Below are positions 52,114 to 59,325 of a stretch of 64,000 nt of DNA, in pieces. How positions within the stretch are numbered: position 1 is the stretch's first letter; every line of letters starts with the position of its first letter. Below the pieces are notes generated by a model. It was not told the origin of the DNA and did no database searches. It worked only from the letters and a program-made list of their open reading frames with translations. The position numbers and the translations under genes are program-made. The stretch is from positions 1 through 64,000 of the forward strand of contig JAVJTE010000008.1 in the NCBI GenBank assembly GCA_040219025.1, given 5' to 3'. Source of the stretch: HT1-32 sp040219025. Lineage in GTDB: Bacteria > Pseudomonadota > Alphaproteobacteria > Rhodospirillales > HT1-32.

Positions 52114-52173
52114 GCATCCCTCCCAGGATTTCTGACCGGTATCGGCCTTGATTATGCAGATTAATACAATCGG

Positions 52174-52206
52174 TATGCCAGTATGTCAATAGCTGTATGC
52201 CAGTAT
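52174..52206. promoter_or_regulatory. Tandem candidate GntR operators before the catabolic operon
   Basis: Two copies of TATGCCAGTAT start at 52174 and 52196, exactly 22 bases (two helical turns) apart, 61 and 83 bases upstream of the GST start. The core is the same as that next to the GntR-type gene at 42534-42550. The spacing favours two dimers on one helix face. Confidence 0.6.
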
Positions 52207-52305
52207 TCCAGTTTGTCTCGATTGCGGTGACCGGGGAACCGGAAACGGATATGACGGTGCGGGATCAGGTCAGCCCAAGCTTGGGCTGGATTCACAGGGC
52301 CGGAA

Positions 52306-52322
52306 CGCCTAGTCACTAGGCG
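52306..52322. promoter_or_regulatory. Perfect inverted repeat upstream of cobI
   Basis: CGCCTAG and CTAGGCG are separated by TCA, 26 bases before the cobI start. No T-run follows, so it looks more like an operator than a terminator. A weaker palindrome, CAGCCCAAGC TTGGGCTG, lies at 52271-52288. I see no cobalamin riboswitch in this gap. Confidence 0.45.
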
Positions 52323-52347
52323 ACATCAAAGAACGTGAAACGGTCCG

Positions 52348-53073
52348 ATGACATCCGGAACTCTCTATGGCCTCGGGGTTGGCCCGGGCGACCCTGAACT
52401 GATCACCCTCAGGGCATGGCGTATCCTGCAGGAGGTGCCGGTGATTGCCTGGCCGGCCCCCGAACAGGGACCGTCGATGGCGCGGGCAATTGCCGCATCG
52501 CATATTCCGGACGGACGGGTGGAAATCGCCATCCGGATGCCGATTTCGGCGGCCCGGTTTCCGGCCCAGGCAGTCTATGACGAGGCTGCGACGGAGATTT
52601 CCGCTCATCTTCATGCCGGTCGGGATGTTGCTGTGCTCTGCGAAGGCGATCCCTTCCTCTACGGCTCCTTCATGTATCTCTATGGCCGGCTGGCCGGCGA
52701 ACATGAGTGCGTTGTGGTGCCGGGTATCTCGTCGCTGATGGCCGCCGCCGCCGCCTCGGGTGCACCGCTGGTTGCCCGCAATGATGTCCTGACGGTCGTG
52801 CCCGGCACATTGTCGGCAGACGACCTGAAGGCGCGGCTGGCCGGGGTCGAGGCTGCGGCCATACTGAAAATCGGGCGCAACCTGCCAAAGGTTCGCGTCG
52901 TGCTTGAGGATCTCGGACTGACCGGCTGTGCGACCTATGTTGAACGGGCGACAACGCCGGAGCAGAAAGTCCTGCCGCTGGCAGATGCACCTGTCGCCGG
53001 CGCACCCTATTTCTCGCTGATTCTGGTACATCGCCGGGGCGACGCCTGGCGGGTTGAGGATGATGATGTCTGA
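52348..53073 (+). CDS. cobI: Precorrin-2 C20-methyltransferase
   Basis: The 241-residue SAM-dependent enzyme methylates precorrin-2 at C20 in cobalamin synthesis. It has the tetrapyrrole-methylase pattern: GTLYGLGVGPGDPELITLRAWRILQ (SAM loop), AVLCEGDPFLYGSFMYLYGRL, VVVPGISSLMAAAAASGAPLV, and the later LKIGRNLPKVRVVLEDLGL. The start has a weak site. The stop overlaps the start of the next gene by 8 bases, so translation is coupled to the CbiG-CobJ fusion. Other cob genes are not in the window. Confidence 0.94.
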   Translation: MTSGTLYGLGVGPGDPELITLRAWRILQEVPVIAWPAPEQGPSMARAIAASHIPDGRVEIAIRMPISAARFPAQAVYDEAATEISAHLHAGRDVAVLCEGDPFLYGSFMYLYGRLAGEHECVVVPGISSLMAAAAASGAPLVARNDVLTVVPGTLSADDLKARLAGVEAAAILKIGRNLPKVRVVLEDLGLTGCATYVERATTPEQKVLPLADAPVAGAPYFSLILVHRRGDAWRVEDDDV

Positions 53074-54856
53074 GACCCCGGTTCTTGTCGTTCTGACGAC
53101 CTCCGGCGCGGTACTTGCGCGCCGGATACAGGCCCGCTTTCCGGGTTGTGAAATTCACGGGCTGGCATCGCGGGTTGAGAATTGCGACCACAGATTCGAC
53201 CGGACGACGGATCATATCGCCGGTCTGTTTCAGGCCGGGCGGCCAATCATCGGTATCTGTGCGGCCGGTATTCTGATCCGTGCGGTCGCTGGTCTGCTGG
53301 CTGACAAACAGACCGAACCGCCGGTGCTGGCGCTGTCGCCGGACGGGACCAGCGTGGTGCCGCTGCTCGGCGGCCATAAGGGGGCGAACCGGCTGGCGCA
53401 GGAGCTGGCGGCGGTGACTGGTGGTATGGCGGCGGTCACGACCGCAGGTGATGTGCTGCATGGCGTCTCGCTGGATGACCCGCCTTTGGGCTGGAAGATT
53501 GCCGGTCCGGATGCCGCAAAGTCGGTGATGGCCGATCTTCTGGCTGGCAAGACCCTGTCGCTTTATGGTGACGGCGGGTCGTGGCTGGCACCGCTGAAGC
53601 TGGCTTCTGCGGAGGCTGCTGCGGCACGTATTCAGGTGACAACCCGGTCCGTTGACCCGCTTCCCGAACGCTGTCTGGTTCTGCATCCGCCGCGGTTGGT
53701 GATCGGCGTCGGATGTGAACGCAACTGCACCCCGGAAGAGCTGAGCGATCTGGTGCGCCGGGCCCTCGCCTGTCAGGGGCTGGCAGTCGCCTCGGTCGTG
53801 GCGGTTGTCTCGGTTGACCTGAAATCGGATGAACCGGCGGTTCATGCGGCTGCTGAAAGCCTCGGTGTGCCGGCCCGGTTCTTTGATCCGGTCCGGCTGG
53901 AGCTGGAAACCCCCCGGCTGCTCAACCCGTCGGATGTTGTCTTCCGGGAGGTTGGCTGTCACGGGGTCGCAGAAGGGGCGGCGCTGGCCGCGGCGGGCGC
54001 ATCCGGCATGCTTGTTGTGCCGAAGATGAAGTCCGCCCGGGCGACCTGTGCGATAGCCGAGGCACCGGCGGATCTGGACCCGCTGGATTTTGGCACAGCC
54101 CGGGGTCATCTGGCGGTCATCGGCGTTGGTCCGGGCTCTGCCGGCTGGCGGACAGCGGAAGCGACTGCCCTGCTGCGCGATGCAGAAGAGGTTGTCGGTT
54201 ACGGCTTCTACCTTGATCTGGTCGCGGACCTGATTGCAGGCAAGCCGCGTCATCAGACTGATCTGGGAGCCGAGGAAGAACGCGCCCGCCGGGCGATTGA
54301 ACTGGCGGCGACCGGTCGCCGGGTGGCGCTGGTCTGCAGTGGTGATGCCGGCATCTATGCGCTGGCGACACTGGTCTGGGAACTGCTGGATCAGGGAACG
54401 GAAGCGGCCTGGCGCCGGATCGCGGTGACGGTAGCCCCCGGTGTGTCTGCCCTGCAGGCGGCGGCGGCACGGGCGGGTGCGCCCATCGGTCATGATTTCT
54501 GTGCCATCTCGCTGTCCGACCTGCTGACCCCGCGGCAGACCATCCTGCAGCGCCTGCAGGCGGCGGTTGACGGCGATTTTGTTACGGCGCTCTATAACCC
54601 CCGGTCGCAACGCCGGACCGAACTGATTGAACGCGCGATTGACCTGTACCGGGCGGGCCGGCCGGCAACCACGCCGGTGGTCATTGCCCGCTCCCTGGGT
54701 CGACCGGACGAGGCGGTGCGAATTGTTGAGCTGCAGCATCTCGACCCGGCAGATATCGACATGATGACGATCCTGCTGATCGGTGCCAGCCGCACGACAA
54801 CCCTGACGCATGACGGCAAGCTCTGCGCTTACACACCGCGGGGATATCTGTCCTAA
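53066..54856 (+). CDS. cobJ: CbiG (CobE-like) fused to precorrin-3B C17-methyltransferase CobJ
   Basis: The 596-residue protein is a fusion. Residues 1-190 are CbiG N-terminal (TTSGAVLARRIQARFP, CAAGILIRAVAGLLADKQTEPPVLALSPDGTSVVPLLGGHKGANRLAQELA), residues 210-340 are CbiG/CobE C-terminal (VIGVGCERNCTPEEL, FREVGCHGVAEGAALAAAG). From about 350 a complete C17-methyltransferase begins (GHLAVIGVGPGSAGWRTAEA, LVCSGDAGIYALATLVWEL, APGVSALQAAAARAGAPIGHDFCAISLSDLLTPRQTI, VTALYNPRSQRR). CobJ contracts the ring; CbiG acts on the opened lactone in anaerobic pathway. Three ATGs (53060, 53063, 53066) compete; I chose 53066 with GAGG 7 bases upstream. Confidence 0.92.
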   Translation: MSETPVLVVLTTSGAVLARRIQARFPGCEIHGLASRVENCDHRFDRTTDHIAGLFQAGRPIIGICAAGILIRAVAGLLADKQTEPPVLALSPDGTSVVPLLGGHKGANRLAQELAAVTGGMAAVTTAGDVLHGVSLDDPPLGWKIAGPDAAKSVMADLLAGKTLSLYGDGGSWLAPLKLASAEAAAARIQVTTRSVDPLPERCLVLHPPRLVIGVGCERNCTPEELSDLVRRALACQGLAVASVVAVVSVDLKSDEPAVHAAAESLGVPARFFDPVRLELETPRLLNPSDVVFREVGCHGVAEGAALAAAGASGMLVVPKMKSARATCAIAEAPADLDPLDFGTARGHLAVIGVGPGSAGWRTAEATALLRDAEEVVGYGFYLDLVADLIAGKPRHQTDLGAEEERARRAIELAATGRRVALVCSGDAGIYALATLVWELLDQGTEAAWRRIAVTVAPGVSALQAAAARAGAPIGHDFCAISLSDLLTPRQTILQRLQAAVDGDFVTALYNPRSQRRTELIERAIDLYRAGRPATTPVVIARSLGRPDEAVRIVELQHLDPADIDMMTILLIGASRTTTLTHDGKLCAYTPRGYLS

Positions 54857-54864
54857 AGCCGGAT

Positions 54865-55101
54865 CTAGTGGAGACAGTCGCCTTCGCCGGGACCGGCAAA
54901 GGCCGGAAACACTTCGGCGACTGCCGAGGCAAACAGCCGCCGGGGCTGGTCCGGCAGGCGTTCGATTTCGCACCAGACATCATGGGAATCAAGATCCCCG
55001 GCAGCCGCCATCAGGATCACCCCGGTCAGCGGATGTGCCTCACCCAGCACGCGCAGCGACGCATCTGCCAGTGCCGCAAGCGTGCCGTTGTCGAGAACCA
55101 T
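54865..55101 (-). CDS. Small hypothetical protein
   Basis: The 78-residue protein (MVLDNGTLAALADASLRVLGEAHP onwards) has no recognised domain. It contains the motif HDVWCEIERLPDQPRRLFASAVAEVFPAF and a cysteine near the C-terminus (GEGDCLH). What makes it a likely gene is a strong ribosome-binding site AGGAGG 7 bases before the ATG at 55101, and a normal codon pattern. The stop is 8 bases from the end of the convergent cobJ. No membrane segment or signal peptide. It could be a small regulator or enzyme subunit, but no call is possible. Confidence 0.62.
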   Translation of the reverse strand: MVLDNGTLAALADASLRVLGEAHPLTGVILMAAAGDLDSHDVWCEIERLPDQPRRLFASAVAEVFPAFAGPGEGDCLH

Positions 55102-55220
55102 CTGTTTGCCTCCTGATGGCAAGTCCGGGAGTCAGCGTACTGCCTTGCCAACGGGCCGACAACGATCTTCACGGGGGGTGAATGCTGGAACTCAGTGAGG
55201 TTTTGCCCCGGTTTTCCCGG

Positions 55221-55312
55221 CATCCTTCGAGACGCAGCTGCGCTGCTCCTCAGGATGAGGCTGAAACTATTTCCTCATCCTGAGGAGCGCTAAAAGCGCG
55301 TCTCGAAGGATG
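55221..55312. repeat. Palindromic repeat, copy E (intact)
   Basis: The outer stem CATCCTTCGAGAC/GTCTCGAAGGATG and first side hairpin GCAGC-TGC-GCTGC match copies C and D. The central stem TCCTCAGGATGAGG/CCTCATCCTGAGGA is perfect, with loop CTGAAACTATTT. The second side hairpin is GCGCT-AAA-AGCGC, again compensated. It lies in the gap between the small protein gene and the hydratase-family gene, 32 bases from the latter's end. Confidence 0.92.
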
Positions 55313-55344
55313 CCGGTTTGTATTCCATCCGTTAACGGGGAAAT

Positions 55345-56139
55345 CTAGCCGTCGATGAACAGCTCGACGGCGCCCAGACCGGCGATTTCATGGCGGAAAT
55401 GGTCACCGGCTTTCGGGAAGCGGGTGGCCAGCACACTGCCGGTCATGATGACAGCACCTGATTCCATGCTGCGCCCGATGCCGGCCCACTGATTGGCCAG
55501 CCAGGCCAGTGCATCCAGCGGATGGCCCAGTGTGGCCCCGGTGCTGCCGCTCTCGGTCTCGCCATTATTCATGGTCATGGTGACGGCTGCCGCTGACAGG
55601 TCGGCATGCTGCCAGTCCGTGACCGGTGTTCCCAGCACCACCCCGCCGTTCCAGCAGCGGTCGGCGGCGATGGAAAAGCCGTCGAGATCCGCATAATCGG
55701 CATCGCGGTCGTCGATCAGTTCGAATGCCGGCATGATTGCCGCAACATGCGGCATGATGCTGTCGCGGGTCCAGGGTGCACCACCGGCAAGAACCGCGTC
55801 GCCAATCCTGACAGCGAGCTCAAATTCCACGCCAAGCCGCACGAAATCCGTCACCGATGCGTTACCCGGTCCCTGCCGGAACCGGTCAGCCTGGATCAGG
55901 CCGCCGGCCGGCTGGTCGACATTGCAGAGCTTCTGGACAGCCGGGGATGTCAGGGCGATCTTGTAGCCGGTTACCGGGCCATCCTCGTCGAGGAAAGCCG
56001 CGGCCAGGCGGTTCTGTATGGCATAGCATTCATCAAGCGAACGGGGTGCCAGGTCACCGGTCAGGCGTTTGAAACGCCGTTTCGCCCGATGTTCGGATTC
56101 GATATGGCGGGCAATCTTTTCAATCCGTTTTGTGGTCAT
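55345..56139 (-). CDS. 2-keto-4-pentenoate hydratase-family protein (MhpD/FAH-like)
   Basis: The 264-residue protein resembles 2-keto-4-pentenoate hydratases and related fumarylacetoacetate-fold enzymes: GPVTGYKIALTSPAVQKLC, VTDFVRLGVEFELAVRIGD (with metal-binding glutamates EFE), APAFELIDDRDADY, SIAADRCWNGGVVLG, TGATLGHPLDALAWLANQW, and MTGSVLATRFPKAGD. Such enzymes hydrate or decarboxylate 2-oxo acids in meta-cleavage routes. No ring-cleavage genes are near, so the substrate is open. It begins inside the end of the diguanylate cyclase gene (20-base overlap), which suggests read-through. Confidence 0.88.
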   Translation of the reverse strand: MTTKRIEKIARHIESEHRAKRRFKRLTGDLAPRSLDECYAIQNRLAAAFLDEDGPVTGYKIALTSPAVQKLCNVDQPAGGLIQADRFRQGPGNASVTDFVRLGVEFELAVRIGDAVLAGGAPWTRDSIMPHVAAIMPAFELIDDRDADYADLDGFSIAADRCWNGGVVLGTPVTDWQHADLSAAAVTMTMNNGETESGSTGATLGHPLDALAWLANQWAGIGRSMESGAVIMTGSVLATRFPKAGDHFRHEIAGLGAVELFIDG

Positions 56140-57313
56140 GCTGCGCTTCCTCTGGCCCTGCTACCCGGTTTCGTCCGGTGTTCTTGGCATGATAGAGGTT
56201 TGCGTCGGCCAGTTCCATGACCTGATGAATGCTGCCGCTGCTGCTGGTCAGCAGGGCCAGGCCGATACTGACGGTAAAATTCAGTTTTCCCCCGTCGGGA
56301 AGATCAACAGCAGTGGATGCAAGTGCAACCCGCAGCTTCTCGGCGGCAATCCAGCCATCAGTGGCATCGGTATTGGGCAGAACGGCACAGAATTCCTCAC
56401 CACCCAGCCGGCCAAAGATATCGGCAGACCGCAGCGACTGAAGACAGGTCTCCGCCATGCGACGGATCACGTCGTCGCCGGTGGCATGTCCGTGGGTATC
56501 ATTGACTGTCTTGAACCGGTCGATATCGATCATCATCAGGCAGGCTTCACGGCCCGACCGCCTGATCTGCTGAAATTCATGTTCAGCCAGCATCAGAAAG
56601 CTGCGACGGTTGTGACAGCCGGTCAGCGGGTCGGTACGGGCCAGATCCTGCAGTTCCTGCTGTTGCCTTTGGATCCGGACAAACAGCGGGCGGAACAGAA
56701 ACAGGGCTTCTCCGATCAGCGTCATCATCAGCACGGCCAGCATGACCAGCAGAATTTGCCGCAGCCTTGCTGTATGGTCGCGGGATTCCTGTTCATAGAC
56801 AGCAACAGCCGCATTCAGGCTTGCCGCCAGCTCTCCGTTTGCCGAGTCTCCCAGCTGCCGGATGGCTGTCCTGACCATCTCCGGGTCCTGATCCGTTGCT
56901 GTCAGTATCTCGCGGGCGGTCGAGATGAACTGCCGCACCTGCATGTCCAGATTATGGGGCGGGTCAAAGTAAAGCCGGTCAACGTTCTGGGACTGATACA
57001 GCTCGATCCCCCGCAGCGAGTCACCGGAAATCAGTGCCTGGTGCGTCTGTTCAAGTTCGTTCACGGCCCGCGCCATCTGTCCGATCACCTGCGACCGTCT
57101 TTCCACCCCGGCAACAGAGAACTCGACTGCTTTACGGGCGGTTTCCTGCACCAGCATGCGCTGACGTCCGGCGACGTTGATCGCGGCTGAAAATATCTGC
57201 TGATCACCGGCGATGCGGTCGACGACGACATGCGTGGCACCGGCAATCAGGGCGATCAGCGCCAGAGCTGCGACATAGGAAACTGTGTAGCGACGGGTGG
57301 CGATATGACTCAT
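56120..57313 (-). CDS. Membrane diguanylate cyclase (GGDEF)
   Basis: The 397-residue protein starts with a membrane segment (residues 9-30), followed by a periplasmic region (about 31-195; ITG.. reading AAINVAGRQRMLVQETARKAVEFS, a PilJ/type IV methyl-accepting-like four-helix sensor, with the MRMLVQ-type motif), a second membrane segment (about 187-210), and a GGDEF domain from residue 220: ARTDPLTGCHNRRSFLMLAEHEF, DIDRFKTVNDTHGHATGDDVI, and the active site GGEEF. It is therefore expected to make c-di-GMP in response to a periplasmic signal. No inhibitory RxxD is obvious before GGEEF. The gene ends within the hydratase-family gene. Confidence 0.93.
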   Translation of the reverse strand: MSHIATRRYTVSYVAALALIALIAGATHVVVDRIAGDQQIFSAAINVAGRQRMLVQETARKAVEFSVAGVERRSQVIGQMARAVNELEQTHQALISGDSLRGIELYQSQNVDRLYFDPPHNLDMQVRQFISTAREILTATDQDPEMVRTAIRQLGDSANGELAASLNAAVAVYEQESRDHTARLRQILLVMLAVLMMTLIGEALFLFRPLFVRIQRQQQELQDLARTDPLTGCHNRRSFLMLAEHEFQQIRRSGREACLMMIDIDRFKTVNDTHGHATGDDVIRRMAETCLQSLRSADIFGRLGGEEFCAVLPNTDATDGWIAAEKLRVALASTAVDLPDGGKLNFTVSIGLALLTSSSGSIHQVMELADANLYHAKNTGRNRVAGPEEAQHDHKTD

Positions 57314-57597
57314 CCTGTTTTCCGGGCACCAGTGCTCATTATGGTGCCGTCAGTGTGCGCAATATTCCAGATACGTATAATTGCGCATATCGTTTCAAAC
57401 AGATATCTGAAAAATTAGCGAATACCCCGGCTGGCCCCAAACCAGCCCGCCGTCAGAGCCTCATACCCCTGCACTGGCGGCAAAGCATCCGGCGACGGCG
57501 GGAGGCAGGTTACGGGCATCTTTGCCCCGGCCTGCCACCCGCCGCTCATCGCGACAGCTCAGGGTCAGATTTCTTCAGGCAAGTATCCCCAAACGAC
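57314..57597. other. Non-coding stretch before the integrative element
   Basis: This 284-base stretch between the diguanylate cyclase start and the tRNA-Ala terminator contains no convincing gene. The AT-rich part near 57340-57420 probably carries the promoter of the cyclase gene on the minus strand. An open frame through here on the plus strand (57355-57819) is the antisense reading of the tRNA fragment and integrase extension, not a host gene. Confidence 0.6.
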
Positions 57598-57629
57598 AAA
57601 AGGCCCGACGCTGATGCGCCGGGCCTTTT
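57598..57629 (-). terminator. Original terminator of tRNA-Ala, displaced to the far end of the element
   Basis: The sequence AAAAGGCCCGACGC...GCGCCGGGCCTTTT is a symmetrical terminator. It lies just outside the 45-bp attL copy, so before insertion it stood 8 bases after the tRNA 3' end. It is now 5.8 kb from the tRNA. Confidence 0.8.
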
Positions 57630-57637
57630 CCGTATTC

Positions 57638-57682
57638 TGGTGGAGCTGAGGGGAATCGAACCCCTGACCTCTACAATGCCAT
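57638..57682. repeat. attL: 45-bp partial copy of tRNA-Ala
   Basis: Identical to 63457-63501. It corresponds to tRNA positions 32-76 on the minus strand, including the anticodon and the CCA end. It is the original tRNA 3' end pushed away by the insertion. Confidence 0.93.
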
Positions 57683-57781
57683 CAAGGCGGCTCTCGAACA
57701 CAATCAACTACTTAGGACGAACCGAGCCACAGGAACGCTTGGCGGAAACCCTCAGAATTTTTGTTCGTCCAACTTCATTTC

Positions 57782-57795
57782 GCGAACATGTTTGC
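57782..57795. repeat. Candidate arm-type integrase/excisionase site, left
   Basis: GCGAACATGTTTGC is a near-palindrome, matching the right-end site at 63378-63391 at 13 of 14 bases and with flanking similarity (TCGC-A-ACATGTTTGC-AAAC). It lies 99 bases inside the element from the left core. Its occurrence at both ends suggests recombination protein binding. Confidence 0.5.
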
Positions 57796-57849
57796 GAAAC
57801 GGGCCGTCGCCGAATGTAACGTTGCCGGTCGTTGCGGCGGGAGGCTGTC

Positions 57850-58410
57850 ATGTCTGACGGTCGTTATCTCCTGCCAGAGTTTGACGTTAAGCCGGACGGT
57901 AATCGCTGTCGGCTGACGATCATCATTCCGGGATCAATCGAGTTCTCATTCGTCATGGAATGGGGACAGCTTGAGGAACTGTTTGCCGACGCGGTTCCGT
58001 TCATTGATCCGGGCAAGGCGTCAAAGCGCCGGGCCGATGAGCGGGAAGCGGGACGGGATGCAAAGCTGCGTGCCTATCGTGCTGATGGTGACGCCAGAGG
58101 CCGTGAGATCGTCCAGACCTTCGATGATCTGAAAGCGCAGGGCTATCCATCCAGAGAGGCTTGGGTTGTTGTGTCGGAAGCTACCGGCCTCCGGATATCA
58201 ACCGCTAAATGGTTTGCCAGCTATCACAGACGGCTGGAACGGGAACGCCTCGTTGAACATGTGCGCAAGCTGTTGAAACAGGGCCGTACGGTTCGTGATG
58301 TCGCCGCAGGGCTGAACCTTCCGAAAAGCACAGTCTGGGATATCGCCTCACAAGGCCAGCAAAGCCCCTCCAATGCCCGTAAGGGCACGGGAGGGCTCAA
58401 AGATGCCTGA
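57850..58410 (+). CDS. Element-encoded protein with C-terminal helix-turn-helix
   Basis: The 186-residue protein (MSDGRYLLPEFDVKPDG) has an unrecognised N-terminal half with two hydrophobic beta strands (CRLTIIIPGSIEFSFVMEW) and a C-terminal helical region. It ends in a clear helix-turn-helix reminiscent of resolvases or replication regulators: RTVRDVAAGLNLPKSTVWDIASQ. The start at 57850 has a GGGAGG site 6 bases upstream and the first 18 bases of the longer frame lack one. It is the first gene inside the left end and may control the element. Function unknown. Confidence 0.75.
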   Translation: MSDGRYLLPEFDVKPDGNRCRLTIIIPGSIEFSFVMEWGQLEELFADAVPFIDPGKASKRRADEREAGRDAKLRAYRADGDARGREIVQTFDDLKAQGYPSREAWVVVSEATGLRISTAKWFASYHRRLERERLVEHVRKLLKQGRTVRDVAAGLNLPKSTVWDIASQGQQSPSNARKGTGGLKDA

Positions 58411-58663
58411 ACTCTTCCAGAGGCTACACATAGACGGTTGCAAGGGACGCAGGGCGGCGAAGGCCGGGTCAGGCCCCTTCTCGGGAGACCGCGCCTTGGC
58501 GCGGCGGAAGGGGCTTGATGCGGTCGTAGTCGCCCTAAACGCTATCTGGGCGGTTGCAGGAAGAAAGGACGGCGCGCAGCGACGACCTGTACGCCCTGCA
58601 ACCCTGCCCGCTGGCGAAGTGCAGGGGTCTGGGGGCAAGGCCCCCAGATGTAAAAACTTGAAC
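58411..58663. other. Non-coding stretch with hairpin; candidate origin region
   Basis: This 250-base stretch within the element has no convincing gene. It contains several GC-rich inverted repeats and, at 58628-58648, a perfect 9-pair hairpin (TCTGGGGGC-AAG-GCCCCCAGA). As the element has an HUH initiator, a double-strand origin or a single-strand origin would be expected in such a region, but no nick site can be identified. It could instead be a terminator for the upstream gene. Confidence 0.4.
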
Positions 58664-59275
58664 TCATTCGATTTCACTCAATTCGTCAATGATGACATTT
58701 TCGAATGTATCCAAGCTAGCATAAATTGTCTTAAATGCTCCATAGAACTCATCGCTATCTTTCGGAATTATTACTATCTCAGACATTTGATTATATGCCC
58801 TTATGCAGTCCAAAATGCCAGATACCGCAATAACAACGGACATTTTCTGGGTCCTTATGACCTGAAAATTTTCGAGGAATACTGGTGTTTTAATTTCAGT
58901 AAAAATAAATTCCTCATTAGGGTCTCTATTTGCATAAGAAATATCAATATTGAGAAAAGATTTCGAAACACGAGAAACCTCAGAGGCTATTATAGAGGCG
59001 CCATATACTGTATCTCGGCTTCTTTGTTCGGCATCAATTCTCATTTGTGCTTTGATCGGGAGTTGGGCAGCAGCGTAAACACTAAATACAGTGAAAATTG
59101 CAGCGACCAGCCCGAGAATACTCGCGAAGAAGGTCTGATAGTTGCCAACGATTATGGCAAAATCGGAATTTGGTGCGCTTGTTATTATAATGACCGAGTA
59201 GGCAACCAAACTCGCGAGACCAGCTCCAAATATTATCGCAGTGACGAAAAGAATTGGGCCTATTTTCATGCTCAT
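58664..59275 (-). CDS. AT-richer two-TM cargo protein of unknown function
   Basis: The 204-residue protein starts at 59275 (MSMKIGPILFVTAIIFGAG), has two membrane segments (about residues 4-30 and 45-68) and a cytoplasmic part of about 130 residues (AEQRSRDTVYGASIIASEVSRVS onwards) with acidic C-terminus. I recognise no family. Base composition is clearly richer in A and T than neighbours, with rare codons such as ATA and AGA, suggesting recent gain. It is the only gene on the minus strand in the element. Small membrane cargo of this kind in satellites and islands is often involved in phage exclusion or host fitness; this is speculation. The ATG at 59365 lies inside the rep gene start region. 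Confidence 0.7.
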   Translation of the reverse strand: MSMKIGPILFVTAIIFGAGLASLVAYSVIIITSAPNSDFAIIVGNYQTFFASILGLVAAIFTVFSVYAAAQLPIKAQMRIDAEQRSRDTVYGASIIASEVSRVSKSFLNIDISYANRDPNEEFIFTEIKTPVFLENFQVIRTQKMSVVIAVSGILDCIRAYNQMSEIVIIPKDSDEFYGAFKTIYASLDTFENVIIDELSEIE

Positions 59276-59325
59276 CTTGATCTCTATCTCCCAACTGTAG
59301 GGGTAATTATTGCCCGGGGGCTCCG

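Noticed and set aside
52114..52347. Cobalamin riboswitch before cobI
   Set aside because: I could not find a B12-box or the typical pairing; only two simple palindromes are visible.
52670..54973. Open frame of 767 codons on the minus strand opposite cobI and cobJ
   Set aside because: It is the shadow of GC-rich codons; the plus-strand genes show clear domains and it crosses two gene boundaries without a family pattern.
57355..57819. A 154-codon gene at the left end of the element
   Set aside because: Its middle is the antisense of the tRNA fragment (VELRGIEPLTSTMP, a well-known artefact) and its end is the int extension of the circular form; the upstream part has no gene character.
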